A program made the position numbers and the translations under genes. The notes beneath the pieces are model-generated. The model saw only the letters and a program-made list of their open reading frames with translations. It did not search any database and was not told the origin of the DNA. Below, piece by piece: positions 1-7,996 of a DNA stretch of 12,046 bases. Position 1 is the stretch's first letter, and each line of letters opens with the position of its first letter. This DNA comes from Cymbomonas tetramitiformis (Eukaryota; Chlorophyta; Pyramimonadophyceae; Pyramimonadales; Pyramimonadaceae): the NCBI GenBank assembly GCA_001247695.2, contig LGRX02014952.1:1-12046 (forward strand), given 5' to 3'.

Positions 1-171
1 GGTGTCATGCGGTGGGTGGTGTGACGAGCTAGCAGGCTGCAAGCAGGTTCTCCGCAGGATCTCCGAAGGTTCTCCACGGTGGCTCCAGCTGGTCTCACGT
101 CCAGCTGAGCCCGAAGCTTCCACACACCTGGCACCTCCCACTAGCAACCCCAGAGCCACTTGTCAAGGGTT
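1..171. other. left flank without a supported gene
   Basis: GC-rich sequence with short CTCCGCAGG/CTCCGAAGG/CTCCACGG echoes around 50-80, which look like a decayed extension of the neighbouring minisatellite. An open frame runs from the window edge through the repeat to 535. Its composition simply follows the repeat, so I do not call it a gene. Confidence 0.4.
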
Positions 172-420
172 GCTCACCCGCATCGGTGAGGCGGAGGCAA
201 GTCTGGGTCGTGCTTACCCGCATCTTCGACGGGGGGGGTTAAGTCTGGGTCCTGCTCACCCGCATCTTCGAGGGGAGTGCAAGTCAGGCCCCTCACCCGC
301 ATCTTCGAGGGCGGACAAGTCTAGGCTCTACTCACCCGCATCTTCGAGGGAGGGGCAAGTCTGGGCCCTGCTCACCCGCCTCTTCGAGGGGGGCCAAGTC
401 TGGGTCGTGCTCATCCGCAG
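172..420. repeat. minisatellite, ~40-bp unit, about six copies
   Basis: A GC-rich tandem repeat. Units begin near 172, 212, 253, 291, 330 and 369, with a decayed partial copy from 409. The shared core is CTCACCCGCATCTTCGAGG followed by a G-run and AAGTCTGGG. Spacing varies from 38 to 41 bp, so reading frame is not preserved. The array stops about 50 bp before a TATA box, so it could sit in a promoter or in the U3 part of an LTR. It could also be a neutral minisatellite. Confidence 0.85.
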
Positions 421-469
421 CTTGGGGACAAGGTTGTATGGAACAACCTGTAAAACGAACAACAGTGCG

Positions 470-476
470 TATAAAA
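470..476 (+). promoter_or_regulatory. TATA box candidate
   Basis: TATAAAA lies in a sharply AT-richer stretch directly after the GC-rich minisatellite. The first downstream ATG is at 548, about 75 bp away, which is a normal TATA-to-start distance for a short 5' leader. The match and composition change are seen in the sequence. Promoter function is inferred. Confidence 0.4.
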
Positions 477-547
477 GCAAAAGCAATCTAATTAAATCTT
501 CAACGAACTGTTTGCACGAATATGAATGGTTCTGACGTGTAATACGA

Positions 548-1057
548 ATGGATGAAAGCCATTCCATTCGCCCAACCGGGGAGTCCACGTTTTCCCACCA
601 CACCTCCACACATTTTCGGGGAAGCGAAACATCGACCTCAAATATCTGTACGTTCTGGCTCAAGAAAGCGATCGCGCCGAGACACGCAGACCACTTTTGT
701 GCAGTGGGTGAGCTCTCGGGGAAAAGATCAGACGGAACAGCAGAATTATCCGACTGCCATCATGATTCAGTGTCCGGTGGTTATAGCGGAGGCGCGGAGC
801 TGTGCGGCCCTCGTACTGGATGCACCTCACTTGCCCGGACAAGACCCTCCCATGTAGCCCTGATACCATGCCTTACCCGAGATGGCGGAGCATGTCATGT
901 GAGTCGAGCAGGAAGATGCCAACGGACATCAAGACGATGCTGTGAGCACGACATCCGCAGGATCAATGCAGGAGCCCAGGAGCCCAAGTGTCAATGGCGG
1001 TGCGCACTTCTCACCTCCCAAGAGAACACTCAGCCCATAGCGCGGGCACTTCAGTAG
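548..1057 (+). CDS. hypothetical protein downstream of a TATA box
   Basis: This is an uninterrupted 169-codon frame from the first ATG after the TATA box. The product would be basic and rich in Ser, Arg, Cys and His, with no domain, signal peptide or membrane segment that I recognise. An open frame of this length is close to what chance gives in 12 kb of GC-rich DNA, so support is weak. A competing model uses the ATG at 552. That frame is open to 855 and contains a basic GSRKRSRR stretch. A GTGAGC donor at 708 and an AG acceptor at 910-911 would join it in phase to a second segment ending near 1040. The acceptor has a poor pyrimidine tract. Transcript data would decide between the two models. 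Confidence 0.22.
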   Translation: MDESHSIRPTGESTFSHHTSTHFRGSETSTSNICTFWLKKAIAPRHADHFCAVGELSGKRSDGTAELSDCHHDSVSGGYSGGAELCGPRTGCTSLARTRPSHVALIPCLTRDGGACHVSRAGRCQRTSRRCCEHDIRRINAGAQEPKCQWRCALLTSQENTQPIARALQ

Positions 1058-1574
1058 CTTTGACCCATTGTGACTAGGCACAAGACCCATCTCAGGCACG
1101 TGTCACGTAGCGTCACACTCACACACACGGCGGGTGTGCGAGATCAGATGGGGGTAATCCAGTTCATCACTCTTAGCCCCTTCGGACAGCCCTAGGGAAT
1201 ACCGGCCATGTCGTGGGTGGGCAAGCTCTCCTGAGACCAGGCTCTAAGGCCGGTAGAGGGCAGAGGGGTGGTCCCGAGCGTGGGCTTGGTGATGGGAAGA
1301 AAGCTCGAGCAGCCCGTGGTGGCAGAAGTGAACCGGTTTTAGAGACACAGCAGCAGCGCGCCAGCGGGGCAGTTGCAGAGGGGCTCAGGTGGCCAGTGAG
1401 GCTTAGGGTTTCCATTCTTCACTGGTGGTCTCCGGAGAACCCCGATAAGTGTCGCGAAGTGTGTGCTGAATCTTTTAATCCCTCGTGAGGGCAAATAGTG
1501 TAGCCGATCTTCTGTGGCTATGGGGTGCCAAAGGAAATCGGATAAGCCACACACACAGGCATCGCATCTGACTT
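1058..1574. other. no supported gene
   Basis: About 500 bp with several overlapping open frames of 70-90 codons on both strands and no recognisable protein. Two short CA-rich tracts occur near 1110-1130 and 1549-1560. An in-frame TGA at 1569-1571 closes the frame just before the ATG at 1575. Confidence 0.4.
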
Positions 1575-2312
1575 ATGGCGCTGCGCACAAAGAAGTGTGA
1601 AAAACTAAAGACGGGCAGCTGCCCTTGGATTGCAGACGACAACTCGGACAGGGCCTCCGTCAAGTCTGGGCACTCCGTCCCTTCCAGTTACGATGGCCCC
1701 AGCAAGTGTGGGCCGAGTGACCGGCAGATACGGGAGCGCGCGCGATTGGATGTGATCCTGGAAGTGAACGGTGTCGATGGGAAGGACGGCTTCCATTCGC
1801 CAAGATCGGTTGGTTCAAAGGTATGCAGGTCATTGTGGGTATCGACTCGGAGAGCTGGAGGTGACTCGGAGATCCATGAGTTGTAATCGGGGACATTTCA
1901 TCGGTATCGTCATGTGAGAGGTCGCAGTCCATGCAGCAAGCCGCATGCTCCGATTGGATATATGATCGGCGTTCACGTATTGGGCTCTTCTTTGCTTCCA
2001 ATGTTTATATGTTGCGCGTTTGCTCTCCCCTTTGCCGTACATATTCGAGAGTACATATTTGAGTTTTCTGTCAGGGAGGGTTCTTGACTCTGTGTTCATG
2101 TGTGTATGCAGAACACCAACCCCAACGATTTCGAGGATCCATTCATGTCAAATGACTTCGAAGAAAAAGGATACGAAAGTTTATACTGGTTCACAAATGT
2201 CTTTGGTGGAAAGAAAGAAGTCGGTCCACTCAAATCAAAATCAAAGAAGTCAGAGCAAAGCGTGTTGTCTGATGAAAACAGTCAATATGGGATATTTAGC
2301 TCTGTTTTGTGA
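1575..2312 (+). CDS. candidate two-exon gene, unknown protein (exons 1575-1820 and 2112-2312)
   Basis: Exon 1 would start at the ATG at 1575, which is preceded by an in-frame stop and followed by G at +4. It ends AAG|GTATGC at 1820/1821. Exon 2 would begin after TGTGTATGCAG at 2111 and ends at TGA 2310-2312. The 291-bp intron is phase 0 on both sides, and both junctions fit the eukaryotic consensus. The product is about 148 residues: a basic, Ser-rich first half and an acidic-to-basic second half with NPNDFEDPF, YWFTNVFGG and a KSKSKKS run. I do not recognise a family. Exon 2 has codon content unlike the surrounding noise, which is the main reason I keep the model. Exon 2 could instead be the last exon of a larger gene with other upstream exons. 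A 113-codon minus-strand frame (2001-1660) overlaps and is the competing reading. Confidence 0.38.
1821..2111 (+). other. predicted GT-AG intron, phase 0
   Basis: The donor is AAG|GTATGC at 1821. The acceptor is a T-rich stretch ending TATGCAG at 2111. A TTGAC-like branch-point candidate sits about 25 bp before the acceptor (near 2085). The intron contains in-frame stops, for example TAA at 1887, so splicing is required for the two flanking frames to form one protein. Confidence 0.38.
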
Positions 2313-2554
2313 AATGTCAGACTTGGAACTGCCAGCTTTGCACCTTTTCCAAGGAGGACTTTCCAAGTATTGGGCCGATATTGCCCTGGTGCAACCTACA
2401 TGAAGAGCTCGGGAGTAGCCCTTACTCTGCGTACAGGTCAAAATCATGCCCATTTTTCTGGTAGATTTCTCGACTTTTCCGCCCACATCCCCATGCATTA
2501 AGGCGAAGAGTTCAGCTCGCAGACATTTATACAATCCCGACCGAAGGATGATGA
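2313..2554. other. spacer without a supported gene
   Basis: Short stretch between the candidate two-exon gene and the Gag-like region. I see no consensus element. A small direct repeat, GAAGATGTTGT, occurs just downstream at about 2559 and 2574, at the left border of the Gag-like open sequence. Confidence 0.35.
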
Positions 2555-3623
2555 AACGAAGATGTTGTTCATGAAGATGTTGTGCCAGGGAACACTAGCC
2601 ATGCCAAGCCATTCGATTGGCATATTGTATTTACGCGTACTGGGGCAGCGAAATGGCAATGGGCTCGGAAGGGAACTCCTGAGCCATTGACTTCGTACTA
2701 TGGGGAGCGAAGGCCTGGGCTCGATTATAGCTGGCAGCATATTATCGTCCACCCTTGTGGTGCACTACGCCGCTGGGAGCGTAATAGGAGCGGCGGCTGG
2801 TTTCTGGAAGACGCCACTATAGTGAAGGCGCCGGTAGCGCCATTCTCATTACCGCTCAGCGTTGGGTACAATCAGATGAGTGTGAAACGTGACGATGATG
2901 ACTATCGTGGAATTCCATACACGGGGCGTAAGTCTGTACAATCGACGCCTACGAACAGTGACGATTCGGGTATGGACTCGCAGCCTACCAGCCGCCTCCT
3001 CTTCCAGTCATCGAACCCCCTTCTCAAGCAGATGTCCTCAGCCGAATTCCAGTCAGAAACTTATCCCAGAGCCAAGACTCCGTGAACCAGCTTTCTCGCC
3101 GGGAGAGGCGCCATCAGCGATGGGAACAGCACCAGCAGCGCCTGGCAGAACAGCGCAGAGCACTCTTCTCTTACCCCGCCTCAACCGGAACGCCCGCAGA
3201 TGCCTCGATCCCAGCACTGAACCATCAGCATCAATCCCTAATGCAGAATCAGATGATGTTGGAAGTATCAGAGTACATGCAGAATCTACATCAGCAAGTG
3301 CTCCAACGCTATCCTCATCTGACTTCGGGTCTACCAGCGGTGGTGCTCCACCTATGACGCCCTACCAGCACACCTTAGGATGGGCGAGCGGTTTACCAGG
3401 TGCACCGGCGCCAGCAGCTGGATCAGGTCCCTGGCTGGTACCCGCACCGTCTCAACCGGCACCAGCACCGGCTCAACCGGCTCCAGCACCGGCTCAACCG
3501 GCTCCGGCACCGGCTCATCCGGCGCCGGCACCATTTCAGCCAGATCCACCGGCTACCGGCTCATCGCCTTCTGACTCAGCTGAGCCTGATCATCCGTCAC
3601 CAGGAAACTCGCCCCCGCCTTAA
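2555..3623 (+). pseudogene. frame-shifted N-terminal part of the Gag-like region
   Basis: Three consecutive frames carry protein-like sequence. The first (about 2555-3085, no early ATG) has Trp/Tyr-rich sequence, then an acidic DDDDY patch and a Ser/Asn-rich stretch. The second (3082-3357) is Gln/Arg-rich (RRHQRWEQHQQRL) and reads on as YMQNLHQQVLQRYPHL. The third, from about 3330, is Pro/Ala-rich with repeated PAPAQPAPAP between about 3449 and 3540, ending at TAA 3621-3623. Each step is a -1 shift, and the first junction overlaps as GTGA at 3082-3085. Beyond the TAA the same frame continues straight into the Gag core, so the parts probably once formed one polyprotein N terminus. Disordered Gln- and Pro-rich leaders are common in retroelement Gag proteins. 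Programmed shifting or splicing could explain part of this, but simple decay is the easiest explanation. Confidence 0.45.
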
Positions 3624-3656
3624 GACAATGGTGACCCGCGACACAGGCGTCTAGAT

Positions 3657-5471
3657 GTGTTACTCTGGACTTTAGAAGGAGCCTCCTTCTGGTTGAGAAA
3701 TCACCTGTCCTCTTCTTTTGCAGTGACTGTCAGCCATGGCGCTGAGGCCCAATATTCTTACCGACTGCCAACCATGCCCGGAAGCGCCAGTCACTTCATA
3801 ACCGACACAAATCGGATTTGGATGACTATGCGGCACATCGGAGTGGACATCCAAGACCTGGCGCAGCATGGGTCAGTGCATACTCCTGTGCGCCTGACTG
3901 AGATTGAGGACAGTGACGCTTTCACTTTGGAAGTGGAGAAAACGCAAGTGGATGAAGCGCGGCGTTGCGCGGAAAGCCGTACTGGAACTCAGCAGAGACG
4001 CCTGCCATTGTACTCATGGGTGACCATCGCGGAAAATGCCTTAGAGTCCGAGTTGACAGAATTTGACCCCCTTGGACTCCAAATTTGGGCAGCATTTTCA
4101 TCCTCCGAGGCGTACCTGTTTCGAGGAATGGCTGCCGGCAACCAACCAACTCCCGCCACGGTACCGGCGAGACTGGGCGTCAACCGGTTTCCCTCTGGTG
4201 TTCCCAGCGCAGAAGAGTACAGATCGCCTGGAAATTCCTTGCCAGCGGCCCCGGGACTCCTGCCGGTGGACCAGCGCCTTTCTCAATTTCCAGGGCACCA
4301 CGATCTTATGGGAGCGGCTTCCCCAAGCGATGTCTACCGAGAATCCAAGACAGTGGCTGATGTGCTCAAGCTGATCAGAGACATTCCTATGTACCCCTCC
4401 TCCGCTGAACTAATCACCACTGACGCCGATATTGCCGCGCTTCCACCTTTTTCTGAAGCGCTGGTCAATTTTCTGTCAATGGGCGTAGTCACCTTCGCCC
4501 TGGGTCGCATGAGTGCTTATCGCCTAGACCTGACCATGATCACCATGCCGGAGATCTTGAAGGAAGTGGCGCAACGCAAACTACAGCCGCGATCCCTGAC
4601 TTTTCTCAAGCAAGGTGGTATGTTGAACTCGGAGGCCTGGAACCGGCGTTACGCCACTTTGGCGCCTTTCCTGGCCGACGTAGCCAGGAGCGTGCTGGAT
4701 GACATCGCGCTGGTAGGACTAGCGGGGACCGTGATGCGCATGGCGCAGCGACGAGAAGAGACTGCGCGTTTGTTCGCCACTCGTCTGGTATCCTGGCACG
4801 AGGTAGTGCAGTTATTGGCAGACGCCATGCCCAACTACCACGCCATCAGTCAGCAGCAGCTATTATATCAGTTCTGGTCTGGACTGCGACTGAAGCAAGC
4901 TGTGATGGATCGCCTTATTGAGGATCGGTTGGATCTGCAAAGTCCAGCGGGAAGCAATCATCCCGGATCCACCGCGCGGCAGCATATCATCACTGTGGCC
5001 ACCAAATTGGAGCGCAGTGAAGCTCTGACTGCAGCGCGAACCTCTCCCGCCTCTGCACCTGCGAACCGAAGTCCTGCCTGGAGGAATGGTCGCTCGTCCT
5101 CAAGACTTAACGCCGTGCAGGACGCTGGGGAGGAAGGCGCTACTGACCTCGACCCCGCAGATCTTAGGGTGCAACACGCCGTGCCGCCCAGCCCGGCGGG
5201 ATTGACCAGGCCGCCACGCCGATGCTACGTCTGCAACTTTGACTCCCATTTATGGGCTAACTGTCCCGACGAGGCCAAGAAACGAGCCTGGATTGCTGAC
5301 GCCCCAGCTCGTTTGGCACGCCGCCGCGCTGCGAATGAATCTCATATCGCAGCGCTGGAGACAGAATGGGAGGATTTGGAAGATGAAGCGGAAGCGCTGG
5401 AGTATTTTCAGAACGAGGAATCGGCCGCAGCGTCCTCCTCGGGTCAGCAATCTGCGGAGGAGGAGGACTGA
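3657..5471 (+). CDS. retrotransposon Gag-like protein with CCHC zinc knuckle
   Basis: A 604-codon open frame, the longest in the window. A zinc knuckle of the C-x2-C-x4-H-x4-C type is clear at residues 523-536 (C523, C526, H531, C536; 5223-5264). Such knuckles bind genomic RNA in retroelement Gag. Residues about 360-455 resemble a Retrotrans_gag capsid domain: an Arg/Glu-rich helix, a middle NYHAIS segment, then the typical QLLYQFWSGLRLKQAV pattern and a final helix before a basic linker. Residues 160-215 are Pro/Gly-rich. The C terminus is strongly acidic (EEED) after a Ser run. The listed start is GTG; the first ATG is at 3774, and the open frame extends upstream to the TAA at 3621. A TCTTCTTTTGCAG acceptor-like site ends at 3723, so the first 22 codons may be intronic. 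No protease or polymerase follows. The Gag identity is fairly sure; whether Ty3/gypsy or Ty1/copia is not decidable here. Confidence 0.72.
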   Translation: MLLWTLEGASFWLRNHLSSSFAVTVSHGAEAQYSYRLPTMPGSASHFITDTNRIWMTMRHIGVDIQDLAQHGSVHTPVRLTEIEDSDAFTLEVEKTQVDEARRCAESRTGTQQRRLPLYSWVTIAENALESELTEFDPLGLQIWAAFSSSEAYLFRGMAAGNQPTPATVPARLGVNRFPSGVPSAEEYRSPGNSLPAAPGLLPVDQRLSQFPGHHDLMGAASPSDVYRESKTVADVLKLIRDIPMYPSSAELITTDADIAALPPFSEALVNFLSMGVVTFALGRMSAYRLDLTMITMPEILKEVAQRKLQPRSLTFLKQGGMLNSEAWNRRYATLAPFLADVARSVLDDIALVGLAGTVMRMAQRREETARLFATRLVSWHEVVQLLADAMPNYHAISQQQLLYQFWSGLRLKQAVMDRLIEDRLDLQSPAGSNHPGSTARQHIITVATKLERSEALTAARTSPASAPANRSPAWRNGRSSSRLNAVQDAGEEGATDLDPADLRVQHAVPPSPAGLTRPPRRCYVCNFDSHLWANCPDEAKKRAWIADAPARLARRRAANESHIAALETEWEDLEDEAEALEYFQNEESAAASSSGQQSAEEED

Positions 5472-5690
5472 GTGTCCTCCCGCCGGCGGGACGCCGGCGA
5501 CAGGGCGGTATGGGTAACCGCCCCTGGGCAAGGAGTACAGCCTTCGCCCACAACCGAGGGAATATCCAGAAGGATCCTCCGCCACCCCCCAACCCTCTGG
5601 CTGCTCGAGGGTATGGATTCACCTGGTCTGCCGATCAGAGGCGACAACGCCGTCTCGACAGAACCAGAACCCTACAGGCGCTGTGACCTG
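5402..5690 (+). CDS. short -1-frame open segment after the Gag-like frame
   Basis: The frame -1 to the Gag core is open from at least 5402 to a TGA at 5687-5689. It overlaps the Gag end by about 70 bp, the arrangement used for Gag-Pol frameshifting. It contains an ATG at 5510 and reads as a Pro-rich stretch (DPPPPPNPLAARGYGF) followed by a very basic ADQRRQRRLDRTRT tail. No aspartic protease D-T/S-G motif is present and there is no obvious slippery heptamer. The same interval in the Gag frame is also open (5472-5696) after the TGA. This may be a displaced Gag C terminus rather than the start of Pol. Confidence 0.28.
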
Positions 5691-6339
5691 GAGTAAGGAG
5701 AAGCTACCAGATTCGGATGACCTTGATGACGCGAGTGTCATAGACAGTAAGGAGAAGCTACCCGATTCGGATGACAAGGATGACGCGGGTGTCACCGACA
5801 GTAAGCATGACATGGATACTGCCAGTCCGAAATGGGATCCTGCCTCGCCTGAATATGATGACACCGAGGATGACGTCAGCGAGTTCGATGACTTGGTAGC
5901 TGACGATGCCGAAGAACAAGTTGAAGCTCGAAAGTTGAAGAGACTGGGACTGCAGTTGATCATGGATGATAAGGGTGAACTTATCTGGGTGCCAAAGGGC
6001 ACTTCCCCGACCTCACCCGTTCAGCCTATCGCCGCTCCTGGGGCAGCTCGCAGCCGTGGGCGGCCGCGGCTCAGCGCCGATGCTGCGGCCGCTCGCTGCC
6101 GTGGTGAGCGGCCGCGGCTCAGCGCCGCTGCTGGGGCAGCTCGCCGCCGTGGTGAGCGGTTGCGGCTCCGCACCGCTGCGGGGGCAGCTCGCTGCCGTGG
6201 GCAGCCGCAGCTCAGCGCCGCTGCTGGGGCAGCTCGCTGTCGTGGGCGGCCGCGGCTCGGCGCCGCTGCTGGGGCAGCTCGCTGCTGTGGGCGGCCGCGG
6301 CTCAGCGCCGCTGCTGGGGCAGCTTGCTGCCGTGGTTAG
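5683..6339 (+). CDS. acidic repeat protein running into the 45-bp minisatellite
   Basis: Frame shifted by -1 again from the preceding segment; the listed start is GTG. Residues 4-39 are two 18-residue repeats (SKEKLPDSDD...). They are followed by a long Asp/Glu-rich stretch (DDTEDDVSEFDD) and then a better-ordered segment, RKLKRLGLQLIMDDKGELI. From about residue 115 the protein is only the translated minisatellite (AARCRGRPRLSA-type 15-mers). The first 110 residues look like genuine coding sequence and could be the tail of the Gag-like polyprotein. The remainder may just be an expanded repeat. No recognised domain. Confidence 0.35.
   Translation: MTWSKEKLPDSDDLDDASVIDSKEKLPDSDDKDDAGVTDSKHDMDTASPKWDPASPEYDDTEDDVSEFDDLVADDAEEQVEARKLKRLGLQLIMDDKGELIWVPKGTSPTSPVQPIAAPGAARSRGRPRLSADAAAARCRGERPRLSAAAGAARRRGERLRLRTAAGAARCRGQPQLSAAAGAARCRGRPRLGAAAGAARCCGRPRLSAAAGAACCRG
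5692..5799. repeat. 54-bp direct duplication (two copies)
   Basis: Copies at 5692-5745 and 5746-5799 differ at a few positions, and a third copy begins at 5800 (AGTAAG) before diverging. The unit is 18 codons long and encodes an acidic SKEKLPDSDD-type repeat, so the duplication keeps the frame. Confidence 0.8.
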
Positions 6340-6427
6340 CGGCCGCGGCTCAGCGTCGCTGCTGGGGCAGCTTGCTGCCGTGGGCGGCCGCGGCTCGGCG
6401 CCGCTGCTGGGGCAGCTCGCTGCCGTA
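6031..6427. repeat. GC-rich minisatellite, 45-bp unit, about nine copies
   Basis: The repeat core CTGCTGGGGCAGCTCGCTGC recurs with starts near 6036, 6130, 6175, 6220, 6265, 6310, 6358 and 6403, plus a diverged copy at about 6079. Most units are 45 bp and a few are 48 bp with an extra GTGAGC or GTTAGC triplet, so all length changes keep frame. Most units contain GCGGCCGC. Because the unit is a multiple of three and stop-free, open frames cross it on both strands; these are not evidence of genes. It lies exactly where the plus-strand Gag-like region and the minus-strand gene remnant converge. Confidence 0.9.
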
Positions 6428-6680
6428 TCCATGCATGTGTACGCACACCATCCTCGCCCGGTATATGTGCACCGACAGTGTCTTTGATCGCGTGATGATT
6501 TTCCACTACCCGATGACCATATGCACCATCGGTGTCAGAAACACTGTCGGCTGATGACGATTCTGCTGTGCCGATGATGATTCCGTAATATATATCAGGC
6601 GGCTTTGGAGGTGGTGACGGTATTCGCATCTGCTGAGACGCAGCGAGAAAATCGGCTGGGACCTTATTATCCCGGATGTG

Positions 6681-6719
6681 GCTGCTTCTGCTGCTACTAC
6701 TACTACTGTTGTTGTTGCT
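6681..6719. repeat. trinucleotide tract (CTG/CTA/GTT)
   Basis: Imperfect triplet tract that on the minus strand encodes an Asn3-Ser6 type run within the low-complexity tail of the gene remnant. Confidence 0.75.
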
Positions 6720-6867
6720 AACGTGTCGTACGACAATGAGCATGCGGAATGCTGCATTCCTCCCCCCCTCAAAGTGGACGACGACCGGCGACACCGCAGC
6801 CGGCTGTCGCCTGGCAAGAGCAGCGTCCGCATCGGCAGCTATCCCAGCATCGCGACCCCAGAAGTCA

Positions 6868-6890
6868 TCCTCCTCCTCCTCCTCCTCCTC
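6868..6890. repeat. (TCC)n microsatellite
   Basis: Nearly eight perfect TCC triplets. On the minus strand they encode the poly-Glu run of the gene remnant. Confidence 0.85.
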
Positions 6891-7996
6891 TGAGTCCGGC
6901 GATTCTTCAACTGCATCCACCGCAGCCCAGAAGGCACCGTCATCCATAGCCAACAACTCGGATGCAGTTGCGGATAATAGTCTCACCCCTCTGGGTGACG
7001 CTGCGATATCCGGAGCAGAAATACGTGATGCTGCTGGATCATCGGGCGAAGACACACACTGAGCCGTCGACATCTCAGAGCTACTATCACTTATCGGCAG
7101 CGCCTACTGCTGCTGTAACCGTTGGTGACGTCGTTTGGCGATAAGATGCTGGCGCCGATGCTTGGCAGTCAACCACCGCAAATAGTCCGCAATCAACTGC
7201 TGACCAGCAGCGTGCGTATGATACAACAACAACAACTCTGCGTACGACGGACCGCATGCCGGACGACAAGAGTCGCCGTTCAGCGGGTACGACGACATGT
7301 AATGATGCTGAAGCACGGGCAACAGTGGCGAATTGAAGTCGTACAACCCACCCGACGCGTACTCGTACGACAAAATACACACCAAAGTGTGCACGTCGGT
7401 GCGGATGTAGCGTATACGGTTGCACACAACGTCGCGCGTACGCGGAAGAAGCCATGTACAACGCATGGCTCGCCAATGAACTCTCATGCTGCACATACCA
7501 CTCAAGCCGCGCAGCAAAATGCGAGTAACACCCACTCATAGGAGTTTCCAGTATAATACTTGGTAACGGCATATTATCCGCAATATTCGACGATTGCGGC
7601 CAGTTCATGGCGTACTGCGCCGATTGGGTCCGTGCGATAGAATGCGAACCCGTGAGCGTCGATGGTTGCATCATCCCAGATGATGCCGGTAGGTATGGCG
7701 AGGGCAATATGTTGTATCGTTCGCCTGACATCATCGGTCCGAAGATTAAATGGCGCACAACCACAATGTACACAAGCTACGTGTAACTTGAATTCCGCAC
7801 GCAAGGTACGATGCGTGTCTAGGTACGTCGTCGAAGTACTGATGCTACGCGCTCCAAAGGCGGAGTGCGTCGCGGTTTGAAATGTCGGCCCCCACGGGTC
7901 GTCGGTGTGGTACAGTGTTGTGGAACACAGTACCAACAGAAGTCGTGAACACGACCACGGCTGATACCAGTTGTTCGGGGTGAGGATCCTAAACAA

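Larger units (their letters stand above)
6336..7996 (-). pseudogene. gene remnant of unknown family, copy 1, spread over three frames
   Basis: Reading right to left, protein-like sequence runs 7996-7574, continues in a second frame about 7570-7450, then in a third from about 7440 to a TAG at 7104-7106. The third frame reopens at once and runs 7103-6336. The first segment has H30-x-D32, a TT pair at 56-57, V73-x-C75-x2-C78-G79, T87-D88 and H96-I97, all shared with a second copy at 10265-9802. The middle reads as ordered protein (YIRTDVHTLVCILSYEYASG, then SYAELLLLYHTHAAGQQL). The last part is low complexity: a run of seven Glu (6868-6890), Ser/Asn runs (6681-6719), then the minisatellite. Both frame changes are +1 in the reading direction, consistent with single-base insertions or undetected introns. 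I do not recognise the family; a virus-derived or lineage-specific gene is possible but unproven. Confidence 0.45.

Noticed and set aside
2..535. 177-codon plus-strand open frame
   Set aside because: It crosses a GC-rich minisatellite whose units differ in length by non-triplets. The protein is just the translated repeat in changing frames.
1213..1488. 91-codon plus frame
   Set aside because: Overlaps 70-80-codon minus frames of equal quality in GC-rich DNA; no motif or start context favours it.
3352..3574. Pro/Val/Glu-rich minus frame and Gly/Ser/Thr-rich plus frame
   Set aside because: These are mirror readings of the Pro/Ala-rich repeat in the Gag leader.
5250..5647. Minus-strand open frames of 67-121 codons
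   Set aside because: Shadows of the Gag C terminus and zinc knuckle on the opposite strand; compositionally odd and without motifs.
5472..6430. Retroelement protease or polymerase after Gag
   Set aside because: No D-[ST]-G, YxDD or integrase HHCC/DDE motif was found in any plus frame.
6013..6487. Open frames of 139-173 codons on both strands over the 45-bp array
   Set aside because: They follow automatically from a stop-free repeat with a triplet unit length; no independent coding evidence.
3621..7106. Reassigned stop codons (TAA, TAG and TGA each followed by open frame)
   Set aside because: All three stop types are involved once or twice, and the frames also shift. Decay explains this better than a variant code, and the bestrophin exon ends with a normal TGA.
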